A stretch of 64,000 nt of DNA from Acidovorax delafieldii (GTDB lineage: Bacteria > Pseudomonadota > Gammaproteobacteria > Burkholderiales > Burkholderiaceae_C): assembly GCA_002377855.1 (NCBI GenBank), contig DFQQ01000044.1:190919-254918 (forward strand), in the 5' to 3' direction. Shown here piece by piece: positions 43,131 to 52,275 of the stretch (position 1 is its first letter; each line of letters starts with the position of its first letter). The position numbers and the translations under genes are program-made. The notes beneath the pieces were generated by a model, which searched no databases, was not told the DNA's origin, and worked only from the letters and a program-made list of their open reading frames with translations.

Positions 43131-44756
43131 CTACAGCGCCTTGCGCAGATTGGCCGGCGCAATCTTGAGCGCCTCGCGGTACTTGGCCACGGTGCGCCGG
43201 GCGCATTCAATGCCCTGCTCCTTGAGCATTTCGGCCAGTTGGCTGTCTGACAAGGGCTTGGCCGGGCTTTCAGCGGCCACAAACTGCTTGATGAGCGCGC
43301 GCACCGCTGTGCTGGAGGCGTTGCCCCCGGTTTCGGTGCCCAGGCCGGAGCCGAAGAAGTACTTCAGCTCGTAGGTGCCGATGGGTGTGGCCATGTACTT
43401 GGCGGTGGTCACGCGGCTGATGGTGGACTCGTGCAGGCCCAGCTCGTCCGCAATGTCGCGCAGCACCAGCGGGCGCATGGCCAGCTCGCCATGGGTGAAG
43501 AAGCTTTTTTGCCGCTCGACGATGGCGCGCGAGACGCGCAAGATGGTGTCAAACCGCTGCTGGATGTTCTTGATAAACCACCGGGCTTCCTGCAGGCGTT
43601 GCTGCATGCCCTGGTGGCCCTCGCCGCCCTTGTGGCCGCGCAGGGCGCCGGCATAGATGTCGTGCACGCGCAGGCGAGGCATGACGTCGGGGTTGAGCGA
43701 GACGATGAAGTTGTGCTGCCCGCTGCTGCCGTTGGCACGCCCCGCTTTGCGCACGATCACGTCGGGAATGATGATGTTGCGCTCCACATCGGCAAAGCGC
43801 CGTCCGGGCCGGGGCTCCAGCCGGGCAATCAGGGCCATCGCCGCGCGGGTGCGTTCTTCGCCTGCGGTGCCGCCCTCAGTGCAGGCCTGGGTGAGGCGGC
43901 GGACATCGCGGCGCGCCAGCATTTCCAGGGGCTGCTGGCAGATGCGCAGCGCGGTCTGAACCACAGCGGGCGGCACGGCGCTGTCGGGGTCTGCCGCCAG
44001 CGCACTGAGCTGCAGCGTCAGGCACTCGGCAAGGCCCCGCGCGCCGACGCCCACCGGCTCCAGCGTCTGCAGCAGGCGCTGGGCCACCGTGAAGCGGTGC
44101 ACCAGTTCGTCAACCTGCTCTGCATCTTCGGGGCCTGCGAGGCTGATGGCCAACTCCTGCAGGGATTCCTCCAGGTAGCCGTCGTCATTGAGCGACTCGA
44201 TCAAAAACCGCAGGGCGGCGCGGTCGACTTCGGACAGGCGCAAGGCGAGTGCCTGGCGGTGCAGGAAGGCAGTGAGCGACTCTTGCGAGCGTGCCAGCTC
44301 GGTGGCATCGGCCTCGTCGCCTTCCATGTCGTTGCGGGTGCGCGGCGGAGCGTCTCCGCCCCATTCGCTGTCGTTGGGCGACATGTCCACGGTGCCGTCG
44401 CCACTCCAGTCGGGCTCATCGGTGGCGCTGCTGGCGTAGTCGGTGTCGGCAGCGGCATCTGTTTTGGTATCAGAAGTGGACTCAGCGCCCGTGGATACTG
44501 CGCTGGTAGCTCCTGAATATGCAGCATCATCGGCGCTGTATTCATCGGCTTGCGCGGGTGCGTTGGCGTGCTCCAGCCCGAATTCCTCGCGCGGAGCTTC
44601 GTCGGTGTTGCGCTCAAGAAACGGGTTTTCATCGAGCATTTGCTCGACTTCCTGGCCCAGTTCCAGAGTGGACAACTGCAGCAGTCGAATCGACTGCTGC
44701 AGTTGGGGCGTCAGGGCCAAGTGCTGCGAAACGCGCAGGGACAAGCCGGGCTTCAT
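43131..44756 (-). CDS. rpoN: RNA polymerase sigma-54 factor
   Basis: 541 residues. Region I is MKPGLSLRVSQHLALTPQLQQSIRLLQLS. Region II (about 50-160) is acidic and long, and part of it (residues 81-98) overlaps a diverged copy of the dispersed repeat. The core-binding region follows, then the DNA-binding part with LRDIADELGLHESTISRVT, and the RpoN box ARRTVAKYRE at residues 519-528. Start at 44756 has GGGAG 8 nt upstream. Order lptA-lptB-rpoN is classic. The usual next genes, hpf and ptsN, are absent; a thioesterase gene follows instead. Confidence 0.97.
   Translation of the reverse strand: MKPGLSLRVSQHLALTPQLQQSIRLLQLSTLELGQEVEQMLDENPFLERNTDEAPREEFGLEHANAPAQADEYSADDAAYSGATSAVSTGAESTSDTKTDAAADTDYASSATDEPDWSGDGTVDMSPNDSEWGGDAPPRTRNDMEGDEADATELARSQESLTAFLHRQALALRLSEVDRAALRFLIESLNDDGYLEESLQELAISLAGPEDAEQVDELVHRFTVAQRLLQTLEPVGVGARGLAECLTLQLSALAADPDSAVPPAVVQTALRICQQPLEMLARRDVRRLTQACTEGGTAGEERTRAAMALIARLEPRPGRRFADVERNIIIPDVIVRKAGRANGSSGQHNFIVSLNPDVMPRLRVHDIYAGALRGHKGGEGHQGMQQRLQEARWFIKNIQQRFDTILRVSRAIVERQKSFFTHGELAMRPLVLRDIADELGLHESTISRVTTAKYMATPIGTYELKYFFGSGLGTETGGNASSTAVRALIKQFVAAESPAKPLSDSQLAEMLKEQGIECARRTVAKYREALKIAPANLRKAL
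44463..44515 (-). repeat. diverged dispersed repeat inside rpoN region II
   Basis: In the gene's direction: GGAGCTACCAGCGCAGTATC, then CACGGGCGCTGAGTCC. It aligns with the core of the other copies with several differences. It codes for part of the acidic linker. Confidence 0.4.
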
Positions 44757-44841
44757 GCCGCGGCTCCCGAAAGGCCAGCTACCGCCGCCGCCCCGCGCGC
44801 GGCGGGCCCGCCAGTTAAAAACGCCATGCCCACAAAGACCA

Positions 44842-45624
44842 TCACATGCGGAAATGTTCGCCCAGGTACACGCGGCGCACCTCGGCGTTGTCCACGATCT
44901 CTGAAGGCGTGCCCTGCGCCAGCACCCGGCCATCACTGATGATGAACGCGTGATCGCAAATGCCCAGGGTTTCGCGCACGTTGTGGTCGGTGATCAGCAC
45001 GCCGATGCCCCGCGCCTTGAGGAAGCCGATGATGCGCTGGATCTCGATCACCGCTATGGGATCAATGCCTGCGAACGGCTCGTCGAGCAGGATGAAGCGG
45101 GGCTGCGTCGCCAGCGCGCGGGCGATTTCCACCCGGCGGCGCTCACCGCCTGACAGCGCCAAGGCGGGCGAGGCACGCAGGTGATCCACACGCAGCTCCT
45201 GCAGCAGCGAGGTAAGTTGCTCTTCAATGGCCGCGCGTGGCAGCGGCGCGTTGTTTTCGTCGCGCTGCAACTCCAGCACGGCGCGCACGTTCTCTTCCAC
45301 GGTGAGCTTGCGGAAGATGGAAGCCTCTTGCGGCAGATACGACAAACCCAGCCGCGAGCGGCGATGGATGGGCATGTCTGCTACCGACTGCCCATCGATG
45401 CGGATGTCGCCGCCGTCGCTGCGCACCAGGCCCACGATCATGTAGAACGAGGTGGTCTTGCCCGCCCCGTTGGGGCCCAGCAAGCCCACCACTTCGCCCT
45501 TTTGAACCACGAGCGACACATCCTTGACCACCTTGCGGCTGCCATAGGATTTCGCCAGATGGGTGACTTCGAGGCGGCTGGAAGATGGCCCTGAGGCACC
45601 GGCTTGCACGGAACGATCGCTCAC
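44842..45624 (-). CDS. lptB: LPS export ABC transporter ATPase
   Basis: Powers lipopolysaccharide extraction from the inner membrane with LptFG. 260 residues. Walker A GPNGAGKTT, Q-loop YLPQEASIF, signature LSGGERRRVEIARAL, Walker B FILLDEPFAGIDP, H-loop LITDHNV. The N-terminus carries 17 extra polar residues. It starts at a GTG (45622-45624) overlapping the lptA stop as GTGA. rpoN follows 85 bp downstream on the same strand. Confidence 0.96.
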   Translation of the reverse strand: MSDRSVQAGASGPSSSRLEVTHLAKSYGSRKVVKDVSLVVQKGEVVGLLGPNGAGKTTSFYMIVGLVRSDGGDIRIDGQSVADMPIHRRSRLGLSYLPQEASIFRKLTVEENVRAVLELQRDENNAPLPRAAIEEQLTSLLQELRVDHLRASPALALSGGERRRVEIARALATQPRFILLDEPFAGIDPIAVIEIQRIIGFLKARGIGVLITDHNVRETLGICDHAFIISDGRVLAQGTPSEIVDNAEVRRVYLGEHFRM

Positions 45625-46271
45625 TGGCTGCCACCACCCAAAGAGTTGCTAGGGCGCAGAGCGGGCCCCGACGCTGGAGCGGCGGGCGTCGCAGGGCTGG
45701 AAGCGGGCTCCTTGGGGGCGAGCACCGCACGCACGCGGCCCCCACCACCGGCCTGCCCCTCACCCGAGGACGGCACGGCTTTCTTCTGTCCGTCCACCGT
45801 GAACACGTCCGTCAGGTTGTTGTAGACGATGACGGCGCCGGTGATCTCGTCGCTCAGAGCCCCGCCGCGGAAGCGCCGCAGTTCGGCCCGGGTGATGAAG
45901 CGCACATTGTCGGTACGGCCGTCATACTCGATGACCTCGCCCTCGCCTTCAATGAACTCTTCGGGAGCGCCCGGCAACGTGTCGCGCTTTTGGCGGAAAA
46001 ACGCGCGCTTGCCGGGTTCAGCGGTGACGACGCCCGACTGGTAGCCGTCGGCGTCCTGGCGCACATCAAGCCGCGCACCGCGCAGCACGATGGAGCCCTT
46101 GGTCATCACCACCCGGCCCGAGAACACGCTGGTTTGCTTGACTTCATCGTGCCGCAGCGCATCGGCCTCGATGTTCATGGGCTTGCTGCGGTCGGCCTTT
46201 TCAGCCTGCGCCACGCCAAAGGCGCCGCTCAGGGCTGCAAGCACAAGGAGAGAGGTAATGCGATGTTTCAT
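45621..46271 (-). CDS. lptA: LPS transport periplasmic bridge protein
   Basis: 216 residues, forms the periplasmic LPS bridge between LptC and LptD. Signal peptide MKHRITSLLVLAALSGAFGV, cleaved near AQA. OstA-like fold: SKPMNIEADALRHDEVKQTSVFSGRVVMTKGSIVLRGARLDV in successive strands, then GAPEEFIEGEGEVIEYDGRTDNVRF. The last 40 residues are a Pro/Ala/Ser tail, longer than in E. coli. Start at 46271 chosen for the signal peptide. No lptC gene lies next to it in this window. Confidence 0.94.
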   Translation of the reverse strand: MKHRITSLLVLAALSGAFGVAQAEKADRSKPMNIEADALRHDEVKQTSVFSGRVVMTKGSIVLRGARLDVRQDADGYQSGVVTAEPGKRAFFRQKRDTLPGAPEEFIEGEGEVIEYDGRTDNVRFITRAELRRFRGGALSDEITGAVIVYNNLTDVFTVDGQKKAVPSSGEGQAGGGGRVRAVLAPKEPASSPATPAAPASGPALRPSNSLGGGSQ

Positions 46272-46321
46272 GAGGGCACGAATCTTGCAATCATTGTAGC
46301 CATGCATTGCACCCCATCACG

Positions 46322-46345
46322 AAAAAAGCCCGCTTGCGCGGGCTT
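46322..46345 (-). terminator. intrinsic terminator of dsbA
   Basis: Minus-strand AAGCCCGC-GCAA-GCGGGCTT followed by a T-run (TTTTTT with the last stem bases). 24 nt downstream of the dsbA stop and 50 nt upstream of lptA. Confidence 0.85.
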
Positions 46346-46368
46346 GCTGGGGGTTCGTAGGCAATGCT

Positions 46369-47025
46369 TCAGGCCTTACGGCTCTGGCCCACCAGATAAT
46401 CCACCACCTGCAGCACGGTCTGCATGCTGCCCGCCATGGTGCCGTCAGTGTAATAGCGGCCTGCCACCCCCATGGAGGGCACCCCCTCGACGCCGTATTC
46501 GCCCTGCAACTGCGCGGCGCGACGGGCCTGGTTGCTCACGGTGAAGGAGTTGTATACCTCTTTGAACTTGGCAACGTCCACGCCCTGGTTGCCCACCCAC
46601 GCAAAAATGTCCTCGTCCTTGGCGAGCTTGAGCTTTTCCACATGGATGGCGCGGAACACCTTGGAGTGCACGGCGTCCAGCTTGCCCATGCCTTCAAGCG
46701 CGTAGTACAGCTTTTGCTGGGGCACGAAGCTGGCATTGAACGCCACGGGCACGCGGCGGATGGCCAAATCCTTGGGTGCCGCCTTCATCCATGCATCCAG
46801 CACGGGCTCAAACGAATTGCAATGGGGGCAGCTGTACCAGAAGAACTCAATGATTTCAATCTTGCCAGCAGGTGCCTCGGTCGTCGCAGGCTTGGAGAGC
46901 TTTTGGTAGTCCTTGCCCTCCTTGAACTGGCGCACTTGCGCTGCAGCTGGCAGCGCCATGGGCAATGTGACCGCAGAGGCTGCGACAGCGGTGGCAGCGG
47001 ACAGGGAAAACTCGCGACGTTTCAT
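46369..47025 (-). CDS. dsbA: thiol:disulfide interchange protein DsbA
   Basis: Periplasmic oxidase that forms disulfide bonds in exported proteins. 218 residues. Active site C66-P-H-C69 in IEFFWYSCPHCNSFEP, and cis-Pro in YGVEGVPSMGVAG. The N-terminus MKRREFSLSAATAVAASAV has a twin-arginine pair, unusual for a protein normally sent through Sec/SRP; it may still use Sec. GGAG lies 8 nt before the ATG. An intrinsic terminator follows. Confidence 0.96.
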   Translation of the reverse strand: MKRREFSLSAATAVAASAVTLPMALPAAAQVRQFKEGKDYQKLSKPATTEAPAGKIEIIEFFWYSCPHCNSFEPVLDAWMKAAPKDLAIRRVPVAFNASFVPQQKLYYALEGMGKLDAVHSKVFRAIHVEKLKLAKDEDIFAWVGNQGVDVAKFKEVYNSFTVSNQARRAAQLQGEYGVEGVPSMGVAGRYYTDGTMAGSMQTVLQVVDYLVGQSRKA

Positions 47026-47108
47026 GAAAAGAACACTCCTTGGTCTGGTCTTGGGGATGTGAGCGGCACGCTTCAAAAAAGTTCAGATGCGGCCGGGCTC
47101 AAAATTCG

Positions 47109-47783
47109 TCAGCGCTGCACGCGCACCAAGGCGGATTCGACGCCGGTGCCGTCCAGCTTGTCCTTGAGAGCGGCAGCGTCGTCCCGCTTGGCAAACGGCC
47201 CCACGCGCACACGAAAGACCGGGCGGCCATTTTGTTCGCGTTCGCTCACGCGGGCCTCCCAGCCCATCATGGCCAGTTTGGCACGTTGGGCGTCGGCATC
47301 GGCCTGGGTACGGAAGGCTCCGGCTTGCACAAAGTAGTCGTACGGATCTGCACCGCCCGATTCTGCGGCCTTGGCTTTGGCCAAGTCGCCGAGGGGATCG
47401 GCACTGCCCGGCTTGCCGGCGTCGGCCCTCTCAGGCTTGCTGGCGCTGGGCTTGGGTGCGGATGCGGCTGTGACCTTGGGGTCGGCGACCGCTGCGGGCT
47501 GGGCAGGCGTGACCACACCGCTGACGGCCGCAGCGGAAGCGGCAGGCGCTGGTTGCACGGCCGCCTTGGCGGCTGATTTGCCGCGCAAAGGCGAGTTGGG
47601 GTCCCAGTCCTTGTTTTTCTGTGCCTCGGCGGCATCCTGATCGACACCCTTCGCGCTGCCTTTGTTCAGAAACGGCACGGGCACTTTCGTGACGTACACG
47701 GCCACGGCCAGAGCAGCCCCCAAGCCAACGATCACACCCAAAATGAACCCAAGAATGGTTCCGCCCAACTGCTTTTTCTTCAT
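47109..47783 (-). CDS. SPOR-domain inner-membrane protein (FtsN-like)
   Basis: 224 residues. One membrane helix near the start (LGGTILGFILGVIVGLGAALAVAVYV), a Pro/Ala/Lys-rich periplasmic linker (60-140), and a C-terminal SPOR domain from about 145 (DYFVQAGAFRTQADADAQRAKLAMMGWEARV, FRVRVGPFAKRDDAAALKDKL). SPOR domains bind denuded septal peptidoglycan, so a cell-division role like FtsN is likely. It lies 12 bp after argS and upstream of dsbA, a common betaproteobacterial order. Confidence 0.93.
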   Translation of the reverse strand: MKKKQLGGTILGFILGVIVGLGAALAVAVYVTKVPVPFLNKGSAKGVDQDAAEAQKNKDWDPNSPLRGKSAAKAAVQPAPAASAAAVSGVVTPAQPAAVADPKVTAASAPKPSASKPERADAGKPGSADPLGDLAKAKAAESGGADPYDYFVQAGAFRTQADADAQRAKLAMMGWEARVSEREQNGRPVFRVRVGPFAKRDDAAALKDKLDGTGVESALVRVQR

Positions 47784-47795
47784 GGTAGTTCCTGC

Positions 47796-49505
47796 TCACA
47801 TTCTGGCCGGGGCAGACACGCCCAGCACAGCGAGGCCATTGTGCAAAACCTGTGCGGTGGCAGCGACCAGTGCCAAGCGCGCCTTCTTCACCGCCTCGTC
47901 ATCCACCAGGATGCGCTCGGCATCGTAGTAGCTGTGGTAGCTGGCGGCCAGGTCGCGCAGGTAGAAGGTCACGTCGTGCGGGGCCTCGCCGTCCGCTGCG
48001 GCGGTTAGCATTTCAGGGTACTTGGCCAGTTGCAGCATCAGCGCCTGGGCCTGCGGGCCCTCGAGCGCCGACAGGTCCACATCCTTGAGCGAAGCCACGT
48101 CGCTACCCCCGGCCTCCTGCCACGCCCGCAGCACCGACTGGATGCGCGCATGCGCGTACTGCACGTAGTACACCGGGTTGTCGTTGTTCTGGGCCACGGC
48201 CAGGTCCACGTCAAAGGTGTATTCGGTATCGGGCTTGCGGGACAGCAGGAAGAAGCGCACAGCGTCCTTGCTGGTCCATTCGATCAGGTCGCGCAGCGTG
48301 ACGTAGCTACCGGCGCGCTTGCTGATCTTGACCTCTTCGCCCCCCTTGACCACGCGCACCATGGTGTGCAGCACGTAGTCGGGGTAGCCCTGCGGAATGC
48401 CCACATCGGCCGCCTGCAGGCCGGCGCGCACGCGGGCGATGGTGCCGTGGTGGTCGGTGCCCTGGATGTTGACGACCTTGGTGAAGCCGCGCTCCCATTT
48501 GGCGATGTGGTACGCCACGTCGGGCACGAAGTAGGTGTACGTGCCGTCCTGCTTGCGCATGACGCGGTCCTTGTCGTCGCCGTAGTCGGTGGACTTGAGC
48601 CACAGCGCGCCGTCTTGCTCATAGGTCTTGCCGTTGGCGATGAGCCTGTTCACGGTGGCCTCGACGCGGCCGCTGGTGTACAGGCTGGATTCGAGGTAGT
48701 ACTCGTCAAATTTCAGGTTGAAGGCCTGCAGATCCTTGTCCTGCTCGTTGCGCAGGTAGGCCACCGCAAAGCCGCGGATGTTGTCGTAGTCCTCTACGTC
48801 GCCGTTGGCCGTGAACTCGCGGTCGTCGGCCTTCACCGTAGCCTTGGCCTTGAAGGCCTCGGCAATGTCGGCGATGTAGTCGCCGTTGTAGAAGTTCTTG
48901 GCCAGCGGGTTGTCACTGTCGGTGGGCCAGCAGTCGTCGCCGGGCTTGAAGCCCTTGGCGCGCAGTTGCGTGCTCTTGGTCAGGGTGTCAATCTGCACGC
49001 CCGCGTCGTTGTAATAGAACTCGCGATGCACCTTCCAGCCCTGGGTGGCAAACAGGTTGCAGATGGCATCACCCAGGGCAGCCTGGCGGCCGTGGCCCAC
49101 ATGCAGCGGCCCCGTGGGGTTGGCCGAGACGAATTCGACCAGGACCTGCTGGCCGTGGTCGGGCTGGTAGCCAAAGCGCTCGCCAGCGGCCAGCACCTCA
49201 CGCACGATCTCTTGCTTGGCAGCGGGCTTGAGGCGGATGTTCAGGAATCCAGGGCCGGCGATTTCGATGGCGTCCACCCAGCGCTGGAAAGCGGGGGCGG
49301 CGTCCAGTGCGGCCTTGAGCTGTTCGCCCAGTGCACGGGGGTTGAGTTTGAGAGGCTTGGCAAGCTGCATGGCAGCGGTGCACGCGAAATCGCCGTGGGC
49401 CGCTACCTTGGGGGATTCAAAGGCCGCCTTGGTGCCCGCTCCCGGGGAGAGAGCGTCCAATGCGGTGGCCAAGGCGGCCAGAAGTTCGTTTTTGACAGAA
49501 AGCAT
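47796..49505 (-). CDS. argS: arginyl-tRNA synthetase
   Basis: Charges tRNA-Arg. 569 residues, class I. HIGH-like motif HVGHGRQ in SANPTGPLHVGHGRQAALGD; KMSKS region degenerates to VKISKRAGSYVTL, as in many ArgS proteins. N-terminal Add1 domain precedes it and the C-terminal anticodon-binding domain ends LVAATAQVLHNGLAVLGVSAPARM. ATG at 49505 (MLSVKNELLAAL). Confidence 0.97.
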   Translation of the reverse strand: MLSVKNELLAALATALDALSPGAGTKAAFESPKVAAHGDFACTAAMQLAKPLKLNPRALGEQLKAALDAAPAFQRWVDAIEIAGPGFLNIRLKPAAKQEIVREVLAAGERFGYQPDHGQQVLVEFVSANPTGPLHVGHGRQAALGDAICNLFATQGWKVHREFYYNDAGVQIDTLTKSTQLRAKGFKPGDDCWPTDSDNPLAKNFYNGDYIADIAEAFKAKATVKADDREFTANGDVEDYDNIRGFAVAYLRNEQDKDLQAFNLKFDEYYLESSLYTSGRVEATVNRLIANGKTYEQDGALWLKSTDYGDDKDRVMRKQDGTYTYFVPDVAYHIAKWERGFTKVVNIQGTDHHGTIARVRAGLQAADVGIPQGYPDYVLHTMVRVVKGGEEVKISKRAGSYVTLRDLIEWTSKDAVRFFLLSRKPDTEYTFDVDLAVAQNNDNPVYYVQYAHARIQSVLRAWQEAGGSDVASLKDVDLSALEGPQAQALMLQLAKYPEMLTAAADGEAPHDVTFYLRDLAASYHSYYDAERILVDDEAVKKARLALVAATAQVLHNGLAVLGVSAPARM

Positions 49506-49789
49506 CGGCGGATTTTACGGGGCCCTACCCCAAGCGCCCCGAACCCAGTGACCAAGCGCCCCACACACGCTGAGCGCAGTGGCGCAAAAGCGCTGTGCAA
49601 GCCCAGCGCGCTTGCGTGGTCCCAAGCGGGCCGGGGCGTGCGAATGCCGCTGCGCAGCCAGACGCAACAGATCGTAAGAAACCTGCGCCATGATGCACAA
49701 CTGTCATCGCCGCCTGCATTTGGCGCGTTGACACCTCACCAACCCCCTCACGGATTGGTTGTCGATGTTCTAAACATTTTGGAGCCCCC
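49506..49789. other. intergenic region between argS and a PsiF-like gene
   Basis: 284 bp between divergent genes. GC-rich near argS and A+T-richer close to 49740-49780 (TTGTCGATG...TAAACAT), which may hold the PsiF-like promoter. No hairpin or small gene is clear. Confidence 0.4.
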
Positions 49790-50182
49790 ATGAAAAAGCT
49801 TCTCTCCCTGACTGCCTTGAGCCTGGCCCTTTCGTTCAGTGCAGCCCACGCTGCCGACGCCCCTGCTGCCGCTTCGGCAGCAGCGCCTGCTGCCAAGTCC
49901 GCTCCAGCTCCATCGGCCACCCCGGCCGCAGCACCTGCGGCTGCTGCGGTCGCCTCTGCTCCCGCAGCGGCACCGACCAAGCAGCAATCCAAGATGGCCA
50001 CCTGCAACGCAGAGGCGGGCGACAAGAAGGGCGATGAGCGCAAGGCCTTCATGAAGACCTGCCTGAGCAACAAACCCGCCACGCAACAAGACAAGATGAA
50101 GACCTGCAACGCAGACCCACAGGCCAAGGCACTCAAAGGTGACGAACGCAAGGCATTCATGAGCGAGTGCCTGAAGAAATAA
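49790..50182 (+). CDS. PsiF-repeat secreted protein
   Basis: 130 residues. Signal peptide MKKLLSLTALSLALSFSAAH, cut after AHA. Next comes a 40-residue Ala/Pro-rich spacer, then two similar repeats: KMATCNAEAGDKKGDERKAFMKTCL and KMKTCNADPQAKALKGDERKAFMSECL. This is the phosphate-starvation-inducible PsiF repeat with paired cysteines. Function unknown. GGAG precedes the ATG. A strong bidirectional terminator follows. Confidence 0.9.
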   Translation: MKKLLSLTALSLALSFSAAHAADAPAAASAAAPAAKSAPAPSATPAAAPAAAAVASAPAAAPTKQQSKMATCNAEAGDKKGDERKAFMKTCLSNKPATQQDKMKTCNADPQAKALKGDERKAFMSECLKK

Positions 50183-50209
50183 TGGGCGGCCCCCAGGGGG
50201 CCTCACAAC

Positions 50210-50250
50210 AAAAAATGCCCGCCAGATGCAGATCTGGCGGGCATTTTTTT
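50210..50250. terminator. bidirectional intrinsic terminator
   Basis: AAAAAATGCCCGCCAGA, loop TGCAGA, TCTGGCGGGCATTTTTTT. Twelve-bp stem with A- and T-runs on both sides, serving the convergent PsiF-like and DUF2214-like genes. Confidence 0.92.
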
Positions 50251-50263
50251 GGCTCAGCGTCGC

Positions 50264-50710
50264 TTACCAGCCCCGGGCCCAAAAGACGGCAACCACCGCC
50301 ACCACAGGCAATATGTGCGACTGCACCATCACCCAGCGGCGGGTGCTGCGCACCTCGTCAGGCGCTGGCAGGGCCCCTGTGGCACCGAGTTGACGCAGCC
50401 AGCGGCGGAAGGTCAGCGTCGGCTTGATCGACAGCAGCCCCATCAGCACGAACAAGGTCATCTTGATGTGGAAAAGCGGCTGGGATACGTACCACGAAAA
50501 TCCCTTGGTGCCCCAGTACAAGCGGGCCACCCCGGTGGCCAGCAGCACAACGGCGGTGATTCCATAAATCAGGTCCAGCCGGACCAGTCTCTGCACGACA
50601 GCCGCATTCATCCATTCCACACGGCACAGCGCGGCCTCGCTGCTGAGAAAGACCACGAGGGTCAGGATAGCCACCACATGCAAGGCAGCCAGAACGGCTT
50701 CGAGGGTCAT
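50264..50710 (-). CDS. DUF2214-like small membrane protein
   Basis: 148 residues with four hydrophobic helices: LAALHVVAILTLVVFLSSEAAL, LIYGITAVVLLATGVARLYWG (then KGFSWY), FHIKMTLFVLMGLLSIKPTL, and VQSHILPVVAVVAVFWARGW. It fits the DUF2214 family, function unknown. AAGGAAA is 7 nt before the ATG. Confidence 0.82.
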   Translation of the reverse strand: MTLEAVLAALHVVAILTLVVFLSSEAALCRVEWMNAAVVQRLVRLDLIYGITAVVLLATGVARLYWGTKGFSWYVSQPLFHIKMTLFVLMGLLSIKPTLTFRRWLRQLGATGALPAPDEVRSTRRWVMVQSHILPVVAVVAVFWARGW

Positions 50711-50845
50711 AGAGTTTCCTTGGGGGAGTACAGCGGATCTGCGGCGAACCGGGCGACGGCGACGCCACCCATGAATGCACGCAACGCGACAAGGCTGCCA
50801 TTGTGCTTGAGAGTCTTTGCCCCCGTCTTGCCCTCTCAACTGGGC

Positions 50846-50875
50846 AAAAAAAAGCGCAGGCCCTGAAGCCTGCGC
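50846..50875 (-). terminator. intrinsic terminator of dctA
   Basis: Minus-strand GCGCAGGC-TTCAGG-GCCTGCGC followed by TTTTTTTT, about 30 nt past the dctA stop. Confidence 0.9.
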
Positions 50876-50904
50876 CGCATTGCTGGGTTTTGCCCGAAGG
50901 TCGA

Positions 50905-52275
50905 TCAGGCCACCGTGCGGGCCGCCGCGCCCACGGGCATCTCGGCAGCCGCCCCCGTAGCGCTTACCACCACGGCAGGCGCAGGCTGTGCATGGCCATT
51001 GAGCGCTGCGTGCAGGCGCTGGTGATCCAGCGCGTTTTCCCAGCGCGACACCACCACGGTGGCCACAGCGTTGCCGATGAAGTTGGTCAGCGAGCGGCAT
51101 TCGCTCATGAAACGGTCCACGCCCAGAATCAGAGCCATGCCGGCCACCGGCACTTCAGGCACCACGGCCAGGGTAGCGGCCAGGGTGATGAAGCCCGCGC
51201 CTGTCACGCCGGCAGCGCCCTTGGAGCTGAGCATCGCGACCAGCAGCAGCGCCACCTGGTGGCCCAGCGTCAACTCGGTGTTGGTGGCCTGGGCGATGAA
51301 CAGTGCGGCCAGCGTCATGTAGATGTTGGTGCCGTCCAGGTTGAACGAATAGCCTGTGGGCACGACCAGGCCCACCACCGACTTGCTGCAGCCGGCTTTT
51401 TCCATCTTTTCCATCAGCGAAGGCAAGGCAGATTCGGACGACGAGGTGCCCAGCACCAGCATCAGCTCGGCCTTGAGGTAGCGGCACAGCTTGAGCACCG
51501 AGAACCCGCACAGGCGGCAGACAAAGCCCAGGATCACCACCACGAACAGCAGCGACGTGAGGTAGAACGAACCCACCAGCCACGCCAGGTTGACGAGCGA
51601 ACCCAGCCCAAATTTTCCAATGGTGAAAGCCATGGCGCCAAAGGCTCCCAGGGGGGCGGCTTTCATCACGATCCCGACCACCTTGAACACGGGGGTGGTG
51701 AGCGCATCCAGAAAGTCCAGCACGGGGCGGCCGGGCTCACCCACCATGGCCAGGCCCACGCCAAACAGCACGGCCACCAGCAGCACCTGCAGGATGTTGT
51801 CGCCCACGAACGGGCTGACCAGCGTCTTGGGGATGATGTCCAGCGCAAAGCCGGTCAGTGTCATCTCGTGCGACTTGGCCACGTAGCCCTTGACGGCCGT
51901 CTGGTCCAGATCCGCCGGGTTGATGTTCATGCCCGCACCGGGCTGCACCACGTTCGCAACGACGAGGCCCACGACCAGCGCCAGCGTCGAGAAGAACAGG
52001 AAGTACGCCATGGCCTTGCCAAACACGCGGCCCACGGTGGAGAGCTGTGACATGCCCGCGATGCCGGTCACGATGGTCAGGAAGATCACCGGGGCGATGA
52101 TCATCTTGACCAGCTTGATGAAGGCGTCGCCCAGCGGCTTGAGCGCCTCGCCGTACGCGGGCTCGAAATGGCCCAGCAGGACGCCCAGGACGATGGCAAG
52201 CACCACCTGGAAGTACAGTTGCCGATAAAAAGGCAGCCGCAACGTGGATGCGGGCGGGGCGGAATGGTTGTGCAT
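50905..52275 (-). CDS. dctA: C4-dicarboxylate:cation symporter
   Basis: Takes up succinate, fumarate and malate with protons or sodium (DAACS family). 456 residues. Motifs: LPFYRQLYFQVVLAIVLG, GDAFIKLVKMIIAPVIFLTIVTGIA, serine-rich loop LGTSSSESALPSLMEKME, VVGLVVPTGYSFNLDGTNIYMTLAALFIAQATNTEL, and the tail GVDRFMSECRSLTNFIGNAVATVVV. Start at 52275 has GGAGA 8 nt upstream. It is divergent from a DctB-like sensor kinase, and the 225-bp gap carries repeated dyads likely bound by the cognate regulator. Confidence 0.97.
   Translation of the reverse strand: MHNHSAPPASTLRLPFYRQLYFQVVLAIVLGVLLGHFEPAYGEALKPLGDAFIKLVKMIIAPVIFLTIVTGIAGMSQLSTVGRVFGKAMAYFLFFSTLALVVGLVVANVVQPGAGMNINPADLDQTAVKGYVAKSHEMTLTGFALDIIPKTLVSPFVGDNILQVLLVAVLFGVGLAMVGEPGRPVLDFLDALTTPVFKVVGIVMKAAPLGAFGAMAFTIGKFGLGSLVNLAWLVGSFYLTSLLFVVVILGFVCRLCGFSVLKLCRYLKAELMLVLGTSSSESALPSLMEKMEKAGCSKSVVGLVVPTGYSFNLDGTNIYMTLAALFIAQATNTELTLGHQVALLLVAMLSSKGAAGVTGAGFITLAATLAVVPEVPVAGMALILGVDRFMSECRSLTNFIGNAVATVVVSRWENALDHQRLHAALNGHAQPAPAVVVSATGAAAEMPVGAAARTVA

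Noticed and set aside
44463..44515. Secure repeat copy in rpoN
   Set aside because: Similarity is limited to the core and could be chance; listed only at low confidence.
48030..49793. 587-codon plus-strand frame
   Set aside because: Shadow of argS.
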